Positions 1 through 5,651 of a stretch of 6,395 bases of DNA are shown here, in pieces. A model generated the notes under the pieces. It was given only the letters and a program-made list of their open reading frames with translations, was not told the origin of the DNA and did not search any database. Location of the stretch: the NCBI GenBank assembly GCA_001828645.1, contig MHZD01000165.1, positions 1-6,395 of the forward strand, read 5' to 3'. The first letter of the stretch is position 1. Every line of letters begins with the position of its first letter. A program made the translations under genes and the position numbers. The stretch is from Planctomycetes bacterium RIFOXYC2_FULL_41_27. GTDB taxonomy: Bacteria; Planctomycetota; Brocadiia; Brocadiales; Brocadiaceae.

Positions 1-19
1 CTTAATTATGAGGTAGAAA

Positions 20-349
20 ATGAGTAATTTTATAACACATATTAATTTCTGGGTTGTGCTTGGTTTTATTGGACAATTTCTGTTTGGCTCCAGATTTTTT
101 ATACAATGGATTGTCTCGGAAAAGCGTGGCGAAAGCATTATTCCAGAGGTATTCTGGTATTTAAGTATGGCTGGCAGCGTCATATTATTTACCTATGCAA
201 TTTACAGACTCGACCCGGTATTTATAATGGGACAATGCTCAGGGATTTTTATCTATACACGCAATATTATGTTAATTTATAAGAAGAAGAGACTCTTGGC
301 CGCGGCAACGGGCGAAGGGACTAATTTCCCAAAAACTGCCGCCGAATAA
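20..349 (+). CDS. LpxB N-terminal-like (LAB_N) small membrane protein
   Basis: This 109-aa integral membrane protein matches the stand-alone lipid-A-biosynthesis N-terminal (LAB_N) family. Visible signatures are G18-Q19, F22, R25-F26, Q29-W30 and S33-E34-K35, then P42 with F45-W46-Y47, then R63-x-D65-P66-V67, then G71-Q72, and Y79-x-R81-N82. Three hydrophobic segments lie near residues 10-30, 43-62 and 66-88, followed by a short basic tail (KKKR), and the length is normal for the single-domain form. The ATG is supported by a TGAGG ribosome-binding site about 7 bases upstream. The family resembles the extra N-terminal region of some LpxB proteins. Stand-alone copies commonly sit beside glycosyltransferases that use polyprenyl-phosphate sugars, and their exact biochemical role is not firmly established. 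The GT-C enzyme two genes downstream fits that setting. The family assignment is strong; a role in envelope glycan or lipid modification is inferred. Confidence 0.9.
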   Translation: MSNFITHINFWVVLGFIGQFLFGSRFFIQWIVSEKRGESIIPEVFWYLSMAGSVILFTYAIYRLDPVFIMGQCSGIFIYTRNIMLIYKKKRLLAAATGEGTNFPKTAAE

Positions 350-469
350 ATTTGCTGAGTAAACACAACCTAAATTCTCCAATGGGACGCAGATTAACAC
401 AAATAAGTACATTGTATAGGAATTTTCATTTTATTTAAGCGGGTTATACGGTGTATGGCGTAGAGAATC

Positions 470-486
470 CCCCTTTATTAAAGGGG
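470..486. repeat. Short inverted repeat CCCCTTT/AAAGGGG
   Basis: Arms 470-476 (CCCCTTT) and 480-486 (AAAGGGG) are separated by 3 bases. This is a 7-bp perfect stem not followed by a T-run, so it looks like a piece of a dispersed intergenic repeat and not a terminator. Confidence 0.6.
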
Positions 487-631
487 ACTGCATAGGCATA
501 CCTAAAAATAATGACGTGGGTATTTTATTTAACTCACGCAATAGGTGATTAACATTGCTTATATATACTGTTGAAAATTTCTGAAAACATTGTGATTGTA
601 TTGGAGAGGATACTCCTTCTTTAAGGTTTTT

Positions 632-658
632 CCTTTGCGGTCTTTGCGCCTTTGCGGT
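632..658. repeat. Threefold CTTTGCG tandem-like repeat
   Basis: Three near-identical units (CTTTGCGGT, CTTTGCGC, CTTTGCGGT) run together just upstream of the lipoprotein gene. Strings of this kind are familiar as dispersed non-coding repeats in several bacterial groups. Only this one copy is visible in the window. Confidence 0.6.
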
Positions 659-701
659 GGGCCGAACTGTTACACAATTTCCGATACGCTTGACCAATTA
701 A

Positions 702-1778
702 GTGAAAAAATATTTTTTCGCATTCATTTTATTAATTGCTGTTTCATCCTGTAATTATATGGAGGAACGGTCTACTCCACACGTCAAAACCCTCCACCCG
801 CCTCAAAGAAACGAAATTAGCTCCGTTGCAATCTTGCCATTCAAGAATAAAACAGAGAAAAAAGGGGCAGAAGATATCCTCCGGAAGTGTTTTTTTACAA
901 ACTTTAGTATGAAAGGGTATAATGTTCTCAGACTCGAAGATGTCGATGAACGTCTGCACCTGGCTGCAATCGACGCTTCTAACCTCGATAAAGAAGATGT
1001 GTACAAGATGGGGCGGATCGTAAAGGCTGACGCCGTCATTTATGGTGTGGTTACGAAGTGTTCCAAGAGATTTTTCGGCGTATATTCCCAGGTGGTACTT
1101 GGGGCAGAGATGAAGATGGTAGATGCGAGGTCTTCCAAAATTATCTGGCAGGCAGACCATACGGAAACAACTCACGGTGGATCAGTGCCGATATCACCCT
1201 TTAGCGTTCCGGAGGCGGTTATTGAAAGTTCAATCAATGTAAGAGAAAAGGTAATTGCAGAAACTGCCGACCGACTCGTAAAAAAATTTCTTGCCAGTAT
1301 CCCAGGTAAAGATTTTGACTCTCCTATCAGCGCTAATGTGATTTCTGTCAAATCCGATGGGCATTCAATGGAGGTTTACTATAGGGTACAAGACGGAGAC
1401 ACGTTATCTGGCATTTCTGAAAAATTCTATGATGATGCATCCAGAATAGAGGAGATCAGGAGTGCCAATATGGTCATATCAGAGGAGACAATGAAAGCAG
1501 GGCAGGAATTAATTATTCCTAATGTGCCTATCCTTAAAGATATTGAAGAATCACAACAGATAGATAGAAACAAATACAAGAAGGCCGTCTATCGTGTGAA
1601 GTGGGGCGATAGTCTTTACGAAATTGCGTCGAAGGTGTTTCATAATGGCAAGAGATGGACAGTTATCTATGATTCAAATAAGAATGAAATAACAAATGTC
1701 AAAGATCTTCCCGTTGGACAGGTCATTATTATACCGCTAACCGTTCCCAAGTCGGATTCTTTCAAGAGAGATATCTAG
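702..1778 (+). CDS. GNA1162/DUF799-like lipoprotein with two LysM domains
   Basis: This 358-aa protein is a probable outer-membrane lipoprotein. Residues 1-17 form a lipoprotein signal peptide: a K-K start, a hydrophobic core, then the lipobox V14-S15-S16-C17, with C17 the predicted lipidated residue. Residues about 38-200 (SVAILPFKNKT near 41, then DAVIYGVV near 110-117, then VDARSSKIIWQ near 140-150) resemble the GNA1162/DUF799 family of putative lipoproteins, which includes TolB/CsgG-like N-terminal folds. Two LysM domains follow at about 225-273 (Y-R-V-x-D-G-D-T-L start, ending L-I-I-P) and 296-346 (Y-R-V-x-W-G-D-S-L start, ending I-I-I-P). LysM usually binds peptidoglycan or other N-acetylglucosamine glycans, so the protein may tie the outer membrane to the wall. 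The GTG start at 702 is chosen because the next Met, residue 20, would remove the signal peptide. No Shine-Dalgarno is visible before it. The LysM call is firm and the GNA1162 call good; the cellular role is inferred. Confidence 0.88.
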   Translation: MKKYFFAFILLIAVSSCNYMEERSTPHVKTLHPPQRNEISSVAILPFKNKTEKKGAEDILRKCFFTNFSMKGYNVLRLEDVDERLHLAAIDASNLDKEDVYKMGRIVKADAVIYGVVTKCSKRFFGVYSQVVLGAEMKMVDARSSKIIWQADHTETTHGGSVPISPFSVPEAVIESSINVREKVIAETADRLVKKFLASIPGKDFDSPISANVISVKSDGHSMEVYYRVQDGDTLSGISEKFYDDASRIEEIRSANMVISEETMKAGQELIIPNVPILKDIEESQQIDRNKYKKAVYRVKWGDSLYEIASKVFHNGKRWTVIYDSNKNEITNVKDLPVGQVIIIPLTVPKSDSFKRDI

Positions 1779-1779
1779 C

Positions 1780-1792
1780 GAGGCGAAGCCTC
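1780..1792. repeat. Small hairpin GAGGC-GAA-GCCTC
   Basis: A 5-bp perfect stem with a GAA triloop begins two bases after the lipoprotein gene stop codon. There is no T-run after it, so terminator activity is doubtful. Confidence 0.45.
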
Positions 1793-1811
1793 AGACCTAT
1801 AAACGAGTTTG

Positions 1812-1919
1812 GAACCACAGACTTCGTCGTGAGCGCTCAGTCGAACGATTTCACAGATTACACAGATAAAAATACCAATTCATATAATCTGTGAAATCTG
1901 TGTAATCTGTGGTTTCTGT
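1812..1919. repeat. CACAGATT inverted repeat interrupted by a nested module
   Basis: CACAGATTACACAGAT at 1852-1867 is perfectly complementary to 1896-1911, giving a 16-bp stem with a 28-base loop. The outer parts continue the same theme: CCACAGA at about 1815-1821 on the left and GGTTTCTGT at 1911-1919 on the right. The left arm reads ..AACCACAGA, then a foreign 27-29-bp block (1821-1849), then TTTCACAG.. Removing the block restores a continuous CACAGATTTCACAGATTACACAG string like that of the right arm. It lies in the 195-bp spacer before the glycosyltransferase gene. Confidence 0.75.
1821..1849 (+). repeat. Nested module, copy 1
   Basis: This 29-bp block starts ACTTCGTCGTGAG and ends CAGTCGAACGAT. 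It is an imperfect palindrome around TGAGCGCTCA, with TTCG and CGAA near its ends. It is identical to 3933-3961 and, on the other strand, almost identical to 5512-5538. Confidence 0.85.
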
Positions 1920-1973
1920 TGTTATATTCACAGCAGGCTTTTTACACACAGAATTGTTACTTGCGAGTGGCGC

Positions 1974-3509
1974 ATGGATTTTCGATGTGGGATGCATATC
2001 CTGTTTTTTATATGTTTTTTAACACGTCTGTGTTTTGTTGGAAGGTATCTTGATAGTTGCGATAGCATAGACTTTGCCTTAGGACTTCATGATTACGACC
2101 TGTCTCTCCTTCAGCCACACTTTCCTGGTTATCCTGTCTACATGGTTGCTTCGTCGTTATTTTTCAAACTATCACATCAAGACGTATGGTCACTGGCAAT
2201 GCCCGGTGTTCTTTTTGGCAGTATTACCGTGTATCCGCTTTCTTTACTTACCAGACAATTGTTTTCTGAACGAGTTGCTATCCTAACTGCGGTTCTTTAC
2301 CTTATCAACCCCCTCTGTTGGTTGCAGGCGGAAAGACCTACCTCTGATGCTATGGGGCTTTTCTTTGTGATCTCAGCCGCCTATTTATTGTATTGTGTGT
2401 TTAAATTGAAAGTCCTATTACGGGCACCTGCATCTAAAGCTGCAGAGAAGGCGGATATTAATCTCGTGACTCGTTGTATTTCAAAAAGGTATGGGCGCTT
2501 GAGTGACAGAAATTATCTTTTTTTGGGCAGTCTATTCCTGGGTTTCGGACTGGGTGTACGGCTTTCTTACTTTCCGTTTATTGCCTTTTGGATGGGTATT
2601 TTATTGTATTTGGCTATTCAAAAAATGCGCTTTTTTAAAGATGTTATTTTATATGGAATGATGGGATTCGTTATCGGTGTTTGTGTGTGGTTTCTCCCCC
2701 AGATTAGCTATGTGGGCAGGCATCCTTTTTGGGGGAATTGCCTTTCGTTTTCTCGTGGACATTTTACCGATTGGGGTGGTTCTGTAATTACCTTTGGGGG
2801 ATTAGGCAGGGTTGCCTGTCTTGTAAAGTCGATATGGGTGTACGGGCTGGGAGGTTGGTGGAATGATGCCTCGTTTTTGAGGCTGGCAGCTTCCTTGATT
2901 ATGATTGTCACTTTTCTTTATTCCTTCAAGCGGTATCAATTTGACCGCAGAGGATTTTTTTTAGGATTGTACGTAATTCCTTACATGCTTTGGGTGATTC
3001 TAGGACAAAACGTGGCAAATCCGAGACATATCATGCCTATTCTCCCGGCAGTATTAATGCTGATTGCCTACGGATTGTGTAAAACTTATGAGGAAATGAA
3101 TAAAGGCATTTCTATAATCCTTACAGTAGCATTTGTCGTGAGCATGTCGGTGATATCGTTTAGATTAGTCCTTCGATACCATAATAATGTCCCTGCACCA
3201 ATACAGCTAATCCAATTTATTGAAAAGCAGTTTGATTGTCTCTCTACAAAAATCTATTGCGGCGGTGAGAAAAGATTCTTTGATTATTACGCGCCACAGT
3301 GGGATGTGAGGAGTATCGAGGATGTAACGGGGCTGGGTATTGACTTAAAATCTTCATTATATAAACCTCAAAATATTCTGATAGTCCGTGCATTAAGGAA
3401 AATCGAAGAGTTTGAGGCAAATAATCCACCGATAATAACGTTTGAGGCTAATCCATACACAGACGATACAAAAGAAGGGTTGCTGTTATATAAGTGGAAT
3501 GGTTTATAA
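1974..3509 (+). CDS. GT-C / PMT-type membrane glycosyltransferase
   Basis: This 511-aa polytopic membrane protein has roughly ten hydrophobic segments between residues 7 and 400, then a soluble tail of about 105 residues (405-511). The layout fits GT-C glycosyltransferases (dolichyl-phosphate-mannose/ArnT-type PMT and DUF2723-like groups), which move a sugar from a polyprenyl-phosphate donor to a lipid or glycan on the outer face of the membrane. Supporting features are an acidic cluster after the first membrane segment (D27, D30, D33), the H49-F-P-G-Y-P53 motif resembling the HPPGYP of DUF2723-like proteins, E120-R121-P122 after the second or third segment, and N349-P-R-H352 followed by the hydrophobic I-M-P-I-L-P stretch, as in PMT enzymes. 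The ATG at 1974 has a GAG-type weak ribosome site at about 1965; M7 (1992) is an alternative start. The acceptor and sugar cannot be told from sequence. The LAB_N gene upstream supports a shared envelope-modification role. Confidence 0.82.
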   Translation: MDFRCGMHILFFICFLTRLCFVGRYLDSCDSIDFALGLHDYDLSLLQPHFPGYPVYMVASSLFFKLSHQDVWSLAMPGVLFGSITVYPLSLLTRQLFSERVAILTAVLYLINPLCWLQAERPTSDAMGLFFVISAAYLLYCVFKLKVLLRAPASKAAEKADINLVTRCISKRYGRLSDRNYLFLGSLFLGFGLGVRLSYFPFIAFWMGILLYLAIQKMRFFKDVILYGMMGFVIGVCVWFLPQISYVGRHPFWGNCLSFSRGHFTDWGGSVITFGGLGRVACLVKSIWVYGLGGWWNDASFLRLAASLIMIVTFLYSFKRYQFDRRGFFLGLYVIPYMLWVILGQNVANPRHIMPILPAVLMLIAYGLCKTYEEMNKGISIILTVAFVVSMSVISFRLVLRYHNNVPAPIQLIQFIEKQFDCLSTKIYCGGEKRFFDYYAPQWDVRSIEDVTGLGIDLKSSLYKPQNILIVRALRKIEEFEANNPPIITFEANPYTDDTKEGLLLYKWNGL

Positions 3510-3604
3510 ACTACAGTGCCCTCTGAAATTTTTTTAGTAAATTTTCCATGCCTCCTTTCATTTCTCACTTGCACCAACAAGCGAAGCGTTGTGATTTATA
3601 ATTT

Positions 3605-3638
3605 TGTAAAAATTACAATCATCATTGTAAGAATTACA
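3605..3638. promoter_or_regulatory. Possible tandem operator, TGTAA-N3-TTACA twice
   Basis: TGTAA-AAA-TTACA (3605-3617) and TGTAA-GAA-TTACA (3626-3638) are two identical-pattern inverted repeats whose starts are 21 bp apart, about two helical turns. Between them, TTACAAT-CATC-ATTGTAA (3613-3630) can form a further 7-bp hairpin. A TATATT hexamer at 3645-3650 might be a -10 box just downstream. This spacing is what a dimeric regulator binding side by side would need, but no gene starts nearby and the area is A+T-rich, so chance is possible. Confidence 0.3.
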
Positions 3639-3830
3639 TGATTTTATATTCAGGGACGGCCTTACAGCAGGCGGAATAAAATTTTATTTCCCCAGAACCA
3701 TACCTTATACAGGTACTTATAGCATACACCTTTCCTATAAAAAATATTTGGTACTGTCATTGCACTCCTCTTATTGATTGTTTAGTTTTTTTGAAAACAT
3801 CAATAGTTGAAAATGCCTCTGTGACAATAT

Positions 3831-3858
3831 GTAGCGGCAATTCATGAATTGCCGCTAC
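3831..3858. repeat. Perfect 28-bp palindrome
   Basis: The left half GTAGCGGCAATTCA is exactly complementary to the right half TGAATTGCCGCTAC, giving 14 bp with no spacer. It is not followed by a T-run. It has the look of a dispersed intergenic hairpin repeat. Confidence 0.85.
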
Positions 3859-3886
3859 GTTACCTAACCCGAACGAGTCGGAAACC

Positions 3887-3970
3887 GTAGCGCTGGTGGT
3901 TTTTATCCCCCGCCATTGGCCGACCACAAGGGACTTCGTCGTGAGCGCTCAGTCGAACGATCGGCGCTAC
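3887..3970. repeat. Composite inverted repeat GTAGCGC...GCGCTAC with nested module
   Basis: Outer arms GTAGCGC (3887-3893) and GCGCTAC (3964-3970) enclose GTGGT (3896-3900)/ACCAC (3923-3927) and GCCGA (3919-3923)/TCGGC (3961-3965). The 29-bp module copy 2 (3933-3961) sits inside. The arm sequence resembles that of the palindrome 28 bp upstream (GTAGCGGC/GCCGCTAC), so the two may be related elements. Confidence 0.6.
3933..3961 (+). repeat. Nested module, copy 2
   Basis: Identical over 29 bp to 1821-1849. It lies inside the composite inverted repeat 3887-3970. Confidence 0.85.
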
Positions 3971-4003
3971 ATTTTTTTGCTAAAAATGTCAAAATATTCT
4001 TGA

Positions 4004-4174
4004 ATATGCCTGGTTATAGATGAGCGGAGGCTAACGTCACTTCTTAAAATTACCGGACTTATATCGAGTAAGTTAATTCTCCAGCGTACTATATGCCATG
4101 AAAAAATGAGGGAAGAAAATAACGGATTGAATTTAAATCGCATAAAAGTACTTAATCATTATTTTGACATATAA
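4004..4174 (+). other. 56-codon open frame ending 8 bp before the reductase; possible remnant
   Basis: After an in-frame TGA at 4001 this frame stays open to a TAA at 4172-4174, with a protein-like mix of residues (for example LTSLLKITG, KMREENNGLN, LNRIKVLNHYF). The only ATG (4106) would give 22 residues (MREENNGLN...HYFDI) and has no ribosome-binding site. No family is recognised. It could be the tail of a decayed gene, a short leader peptide ahead of the reductase, or a chance opening. Confidence 0.2.
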
Positions 4175-4182
4175 AAAGACCG

Positions 4183-5403
4183 ATGAAACAAAAAACGATT
4201 CTTATTACAGGCGCAACAGGTTTTCTGGGCAGTTTTATTACACAAGAACTCCTTGAAGCGGGATTTCGTCTCAAACTCCTCGTTAGAAAAACGCATAGTT
4301 TACAAGCAACGGAAAGAGTTTCTGAAATCTTTCCACTATCTGCTTTATCAGTGTTTGCAGATAGAACTCGAGTGGGACGTATCGAAATTATTGAAGGGGA
4401 TGTTTCAAAAAAGTATTTAGGACTCGATACAAGAGAGTACAGAAGACTGGCAGAAACTATTGACGAAGTATTTCATTGTGCTGCGGCCACAAAATTTAAC
4501 GATGGACACAATACACTTACTCAAACGAATGTGTCGGGAACGGAAACCGTTGTCAGGTTTTGTTATACAGAAAAAATTAAACGATTGCACTATATCAGTA
4601 CCGCATATGTTGCAGGAAAGAGGCGCGATGTAGTTTATGAAGACGAATTGGATGAAGGACAGGCATTCAATAACAACTATGAAAAATCGAAATTTGATGC
4701 AGAGAAAATTTTGGGACAATTTGTCCGACAATACGATGTTCCAACAACGGTTTATCGGCCGAGCATTATTGTAGGCAACTCCAGGACTGGTTATACAAAA
4801 AATTACGATAACATTTATATTTTTGGCAAGGGACTTTACTACCTCAAAAATTACAAAACACAAAAGTCTCATGAGAATGATTTCTCAATGAACCCAAAAC
4901 GCATACATCAATCTTCGTATTTAAGAATTCCCGGAGATAAGTACGGCACCATAAACTTAATACCTGTAGATTATGCCGCACGAGCAATTATTACCATATC
5001 AAGACGTGATGAAAGCATAAATAAAATATTTCACATAGTAAACCCATCTCCTCCTACACTTGGCGAAGTTGCGGAATGGATGGCGGTCGCTACGGGTAAT
5101 CGCATAAGGATAGTTCCTTTCCATGAACTCCAGGCACAACCATATACCGTGTTTGAAAAGCTCTTTTTACGGGGTACTGAAGCGTTTCAACCATATTTGT
5201 TCGGAGAATCTTATTTTGACTTTACAAACACAAAAAGACTCTTGAGCGGCACTGGGATTGAATGTCCTTTAATTACCCAGGAACACATTAATCGTTTTAT
5301 ACAATATGGAGTTGACACCCATTGGGGTAAGAAGAATACTACTTCGGGGAAAGAAGATAGATCCCTTAAAATACAAGAGCCGCTTCTCTCTGTAAGGGAT
5401 TGA
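4183..5403 (+). CDS. Extended SDR / thioester-reductase-like (fatty-acyl-reductase-type) oxidoreductase
   Basis: This 406-aa predicted cytoplasmic protein has a Rossmann domain of the NAD-binding-4 ('male sterility' / thioester-reductase) type. The nucleotide-binding loop is T9-G10-A11-T12-G13-F14-L15-G16. L33-V34-R35 follows the second strand, E71-G72-D73-V74 follows the third, and V96-F97-H98-C99-A100-A101 is typical of the group. The catalytic set is S139-T140-A141-Y142 plus Y166-E-K-S-K170. Y191-R192-P193-S194 and the later P261-V262-D263-Y264 also match. Members reduce acyl-CoA or acyl-ACP thioesters to aldehydes or alcohols, or act on sterol or isoprenoid groups; the substrate is not visible here. 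Residues about 290-380 form a less conserved C-terminal part, and the final 25 look variable. The ATG at 4183 starts the GATGFLG domain at the usual distance and has no clear Shine-Dalgarno. The last codons and stop lie within the left arm of a long inverted repeat. The SCP2 gene downstream suggests a lipid substrate. Confidence 0.85.
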   Translation: MKQKTILITGATGFLGSFITQELLEAGFRLKLLVRKTHSLQATERVSEIFPLSALSVFADRTRVGRIEIIEGDVSKKYLGLDTREYRRLAETIDEVFHCAAATKFNDGHNTLTQTNVSGTETVVRFCYTEKIKRLHYISTAYVAGKRRDVVYEDELDEGQAFNNNYEKSKFDAEKILGQFVRQYDVPTTVYRPSIIVGNSRTGYTKNYDNIYIFGKGLYYLKNYKTQKSHENDFSMNPKRIHQSSYLRIPGDKYGTINLIPVDYAARAIITISRRDESINKIFHIVNPSPPTLGEVAEWMAVATGNRIRIVPFHELQAQPYTVFEKLFLRGTEAFQPYLFGESYFDFTNTKRLLSGTGIECPLITQEHINRFIQYGVDTHWGKKNTTSGKEDRSLKIQEPLLSVRD

Positions 5404-5471
5404 CAATAAATAACATGAACAACTTCGTGTTGTTGTGCCATCAGGGCTAAAGCCCCGGTATGGCGTGTACC

Positions 5472-5503
5472 CACTAACCCCAGCCTTAAGGCTGGGGTTA
5501 GTG
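5472..5503. repeat. Perfect 32-bp palindrome
   Basis: CACTAACCCCAGCCTT is followed directly by its exact reverse complement, a 16-bp G+C-rich stem with no spacer. It is centred in the nested repeat between the reductase and SCP2 genes and would be a very stable hairpin or cruciform. Confidence 0.88.
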
Positions 5504-5511
5504 ACGGTCTT

Positions 5512-5538
5512 ATCGTTCGACTGAGCTCACGACGAAGT
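5512..5538 (-). repeat. Nested module, copy 3 (reverse orientation)
   Basis: On the minus strand this matches 1821-1849 except that the central GAGCGCTC is GAGCTC, a 2-bp shortening that keeps the palindromic centre. As in the other copies it is preceded by GA and followed by T in module orientation. Confidence 0.8.
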
Positions 5539-5560
5539 CTGAATTGGGCTTTAGCCCTGA

Positions 5561-5590
5561 CAGTGCCTGTACTGAGCCTGTCGAAGTGCC
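5561..5590. repeat. CTGTCGAAGTGCC-type dispersed repeat fragment
   Basis: This segment contains GTACTGAGCCTGTCGAAGTG, a familiar intergenic repeat string. In the frame of the next gene it reads T-E-P-V-E-V, a peptide that often appears when such repeats are mistakenly translated. It lies between the inner repeat and the right terminal arm, with no counterpart on the left. Confidence 0.6.
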
Positions 5591-5651
5591 TGATCTTCAA
5601 AGTGTTGGACAACAAACTTGTTCAGATTATTTATTGTCAATCCCTTTGAAT

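Larger units (their letters stand above)
350..701. other. 352-bp spacer of repeat fragments, no gene
   Basis: No convincing gene is seen here. It contains a fragment of a 'gcagattaacac' repeat near 390-400, a short CCCCTTT/AAAGGGG inverted repeat at 470-486, an A+T-rich stretch (about 500-600), and a threefold CTTTGCG repeat at 632-658. An 88-codon open frame on the minus strand (697-431) reads straight through these repeats (its 'KAQRPQRK' peptide is the CTTTGCG repeat translated) and is not believed. There is no clear terminator after the preceding gene. A TATACT hexamer at 564-569 could serve as a -10 box for the lipoprotein gene, but no good -35 is spaced correctly. Confidence 0.6.
3510..4182. 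other. 673-bp repeat-rich spacer
   Basis: No convincing gene lies between the glycosyltransferase and the reductase. The contents from left to right are: an A+T-rich stretch; two TGTAA-N3-TTACA sites (3605-3638); a 14-bp AATAAAATTTTATT palindrome at 3675-3688; a 28-bp palindrome (3831-3858); a composite inverted repeat (3887-3970); a small ATATTC-TT-GAATAT hairpin at 3994-4007; and a short open frame (4004-4174). No strong intrinsic terminator for the glycosyltransferase gene was found, although a run of seven T occurs about 20 bases after its stop. Confidence 0.6.
5441..5560. repeat. Inner inverted repeat TCAGGGCTAAAGCCC
   Basis: TCAGGGCTAAAGCCC (5441-5455) is perfectly complementary to GGGCTTTAGCCCTGA (5546-5560). 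Each arm also holds a mini hairpin (GGGCT-AA-AGCCC). They enclose the 32-bp palindrome and, on the right side only, module copy 3. Elements built from these pieces are familiar as dispersed intergenic repeats in several bacterial groups. Confidence 0.8.
5394..5646. repeat. 253-bp element with ~29-bp imperfect terminal inverted repeats
   Basis: AAGGGATTGACAATAAATAA (5394-5413) is perfectly complementary to 5627-5646. After a 2-base mismatch the arms continue with TGAACAA (5416-5422) against 5618-5624, so 27 of 29 positions pair. The left arm covers the last codons and TGA of the reductase; the right arm ends 5 bp before the ATG of the SCP2 gene. Inside are arms 5441-5455/5546-5560, the 32-bp palindrome 5472-5503, and copies of other small modules on the right side only. 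It could be a non-autonomous MITE-like element, an intercistronic fold, or an invertible segment. No flanking target-site duplication is evident. Confidence 0.7.

Noticed and set aside
431..697. 88-codon open frame on the minus strand
   Set aside because: It reads through the CTTTGCG repeat and the CCCCTTT inverted repeat, has no recognisable domain and no ribosome site. It is spacer DNA, not a gene.
1821..1911. CRISPR-like short repeats
   Set aside because: The CACAGATT units form an inverted repeat with no regular spacers; there are no cas genes.
4164..4169. TTGACA hexamer as a -35 box for the reductase
   Set aside because: A -10 box at normal spacing would fall inside the coding region, and none is present between it and the ATG.
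5211..5615. 134-codon open frame on the minus strand
   Set aside because: It overlaps the end of the reductase and the nested repeats; its low-complexity Arg/Leu-rich peptide comes from palindromes.
5605..5633. TTGGAC...TATTTA as a promoter inside the element, pointing at SCP2
   Set aside because: The -35 is fair and the spacing is 17, but the -10 matches the consensus at only half of its positions.
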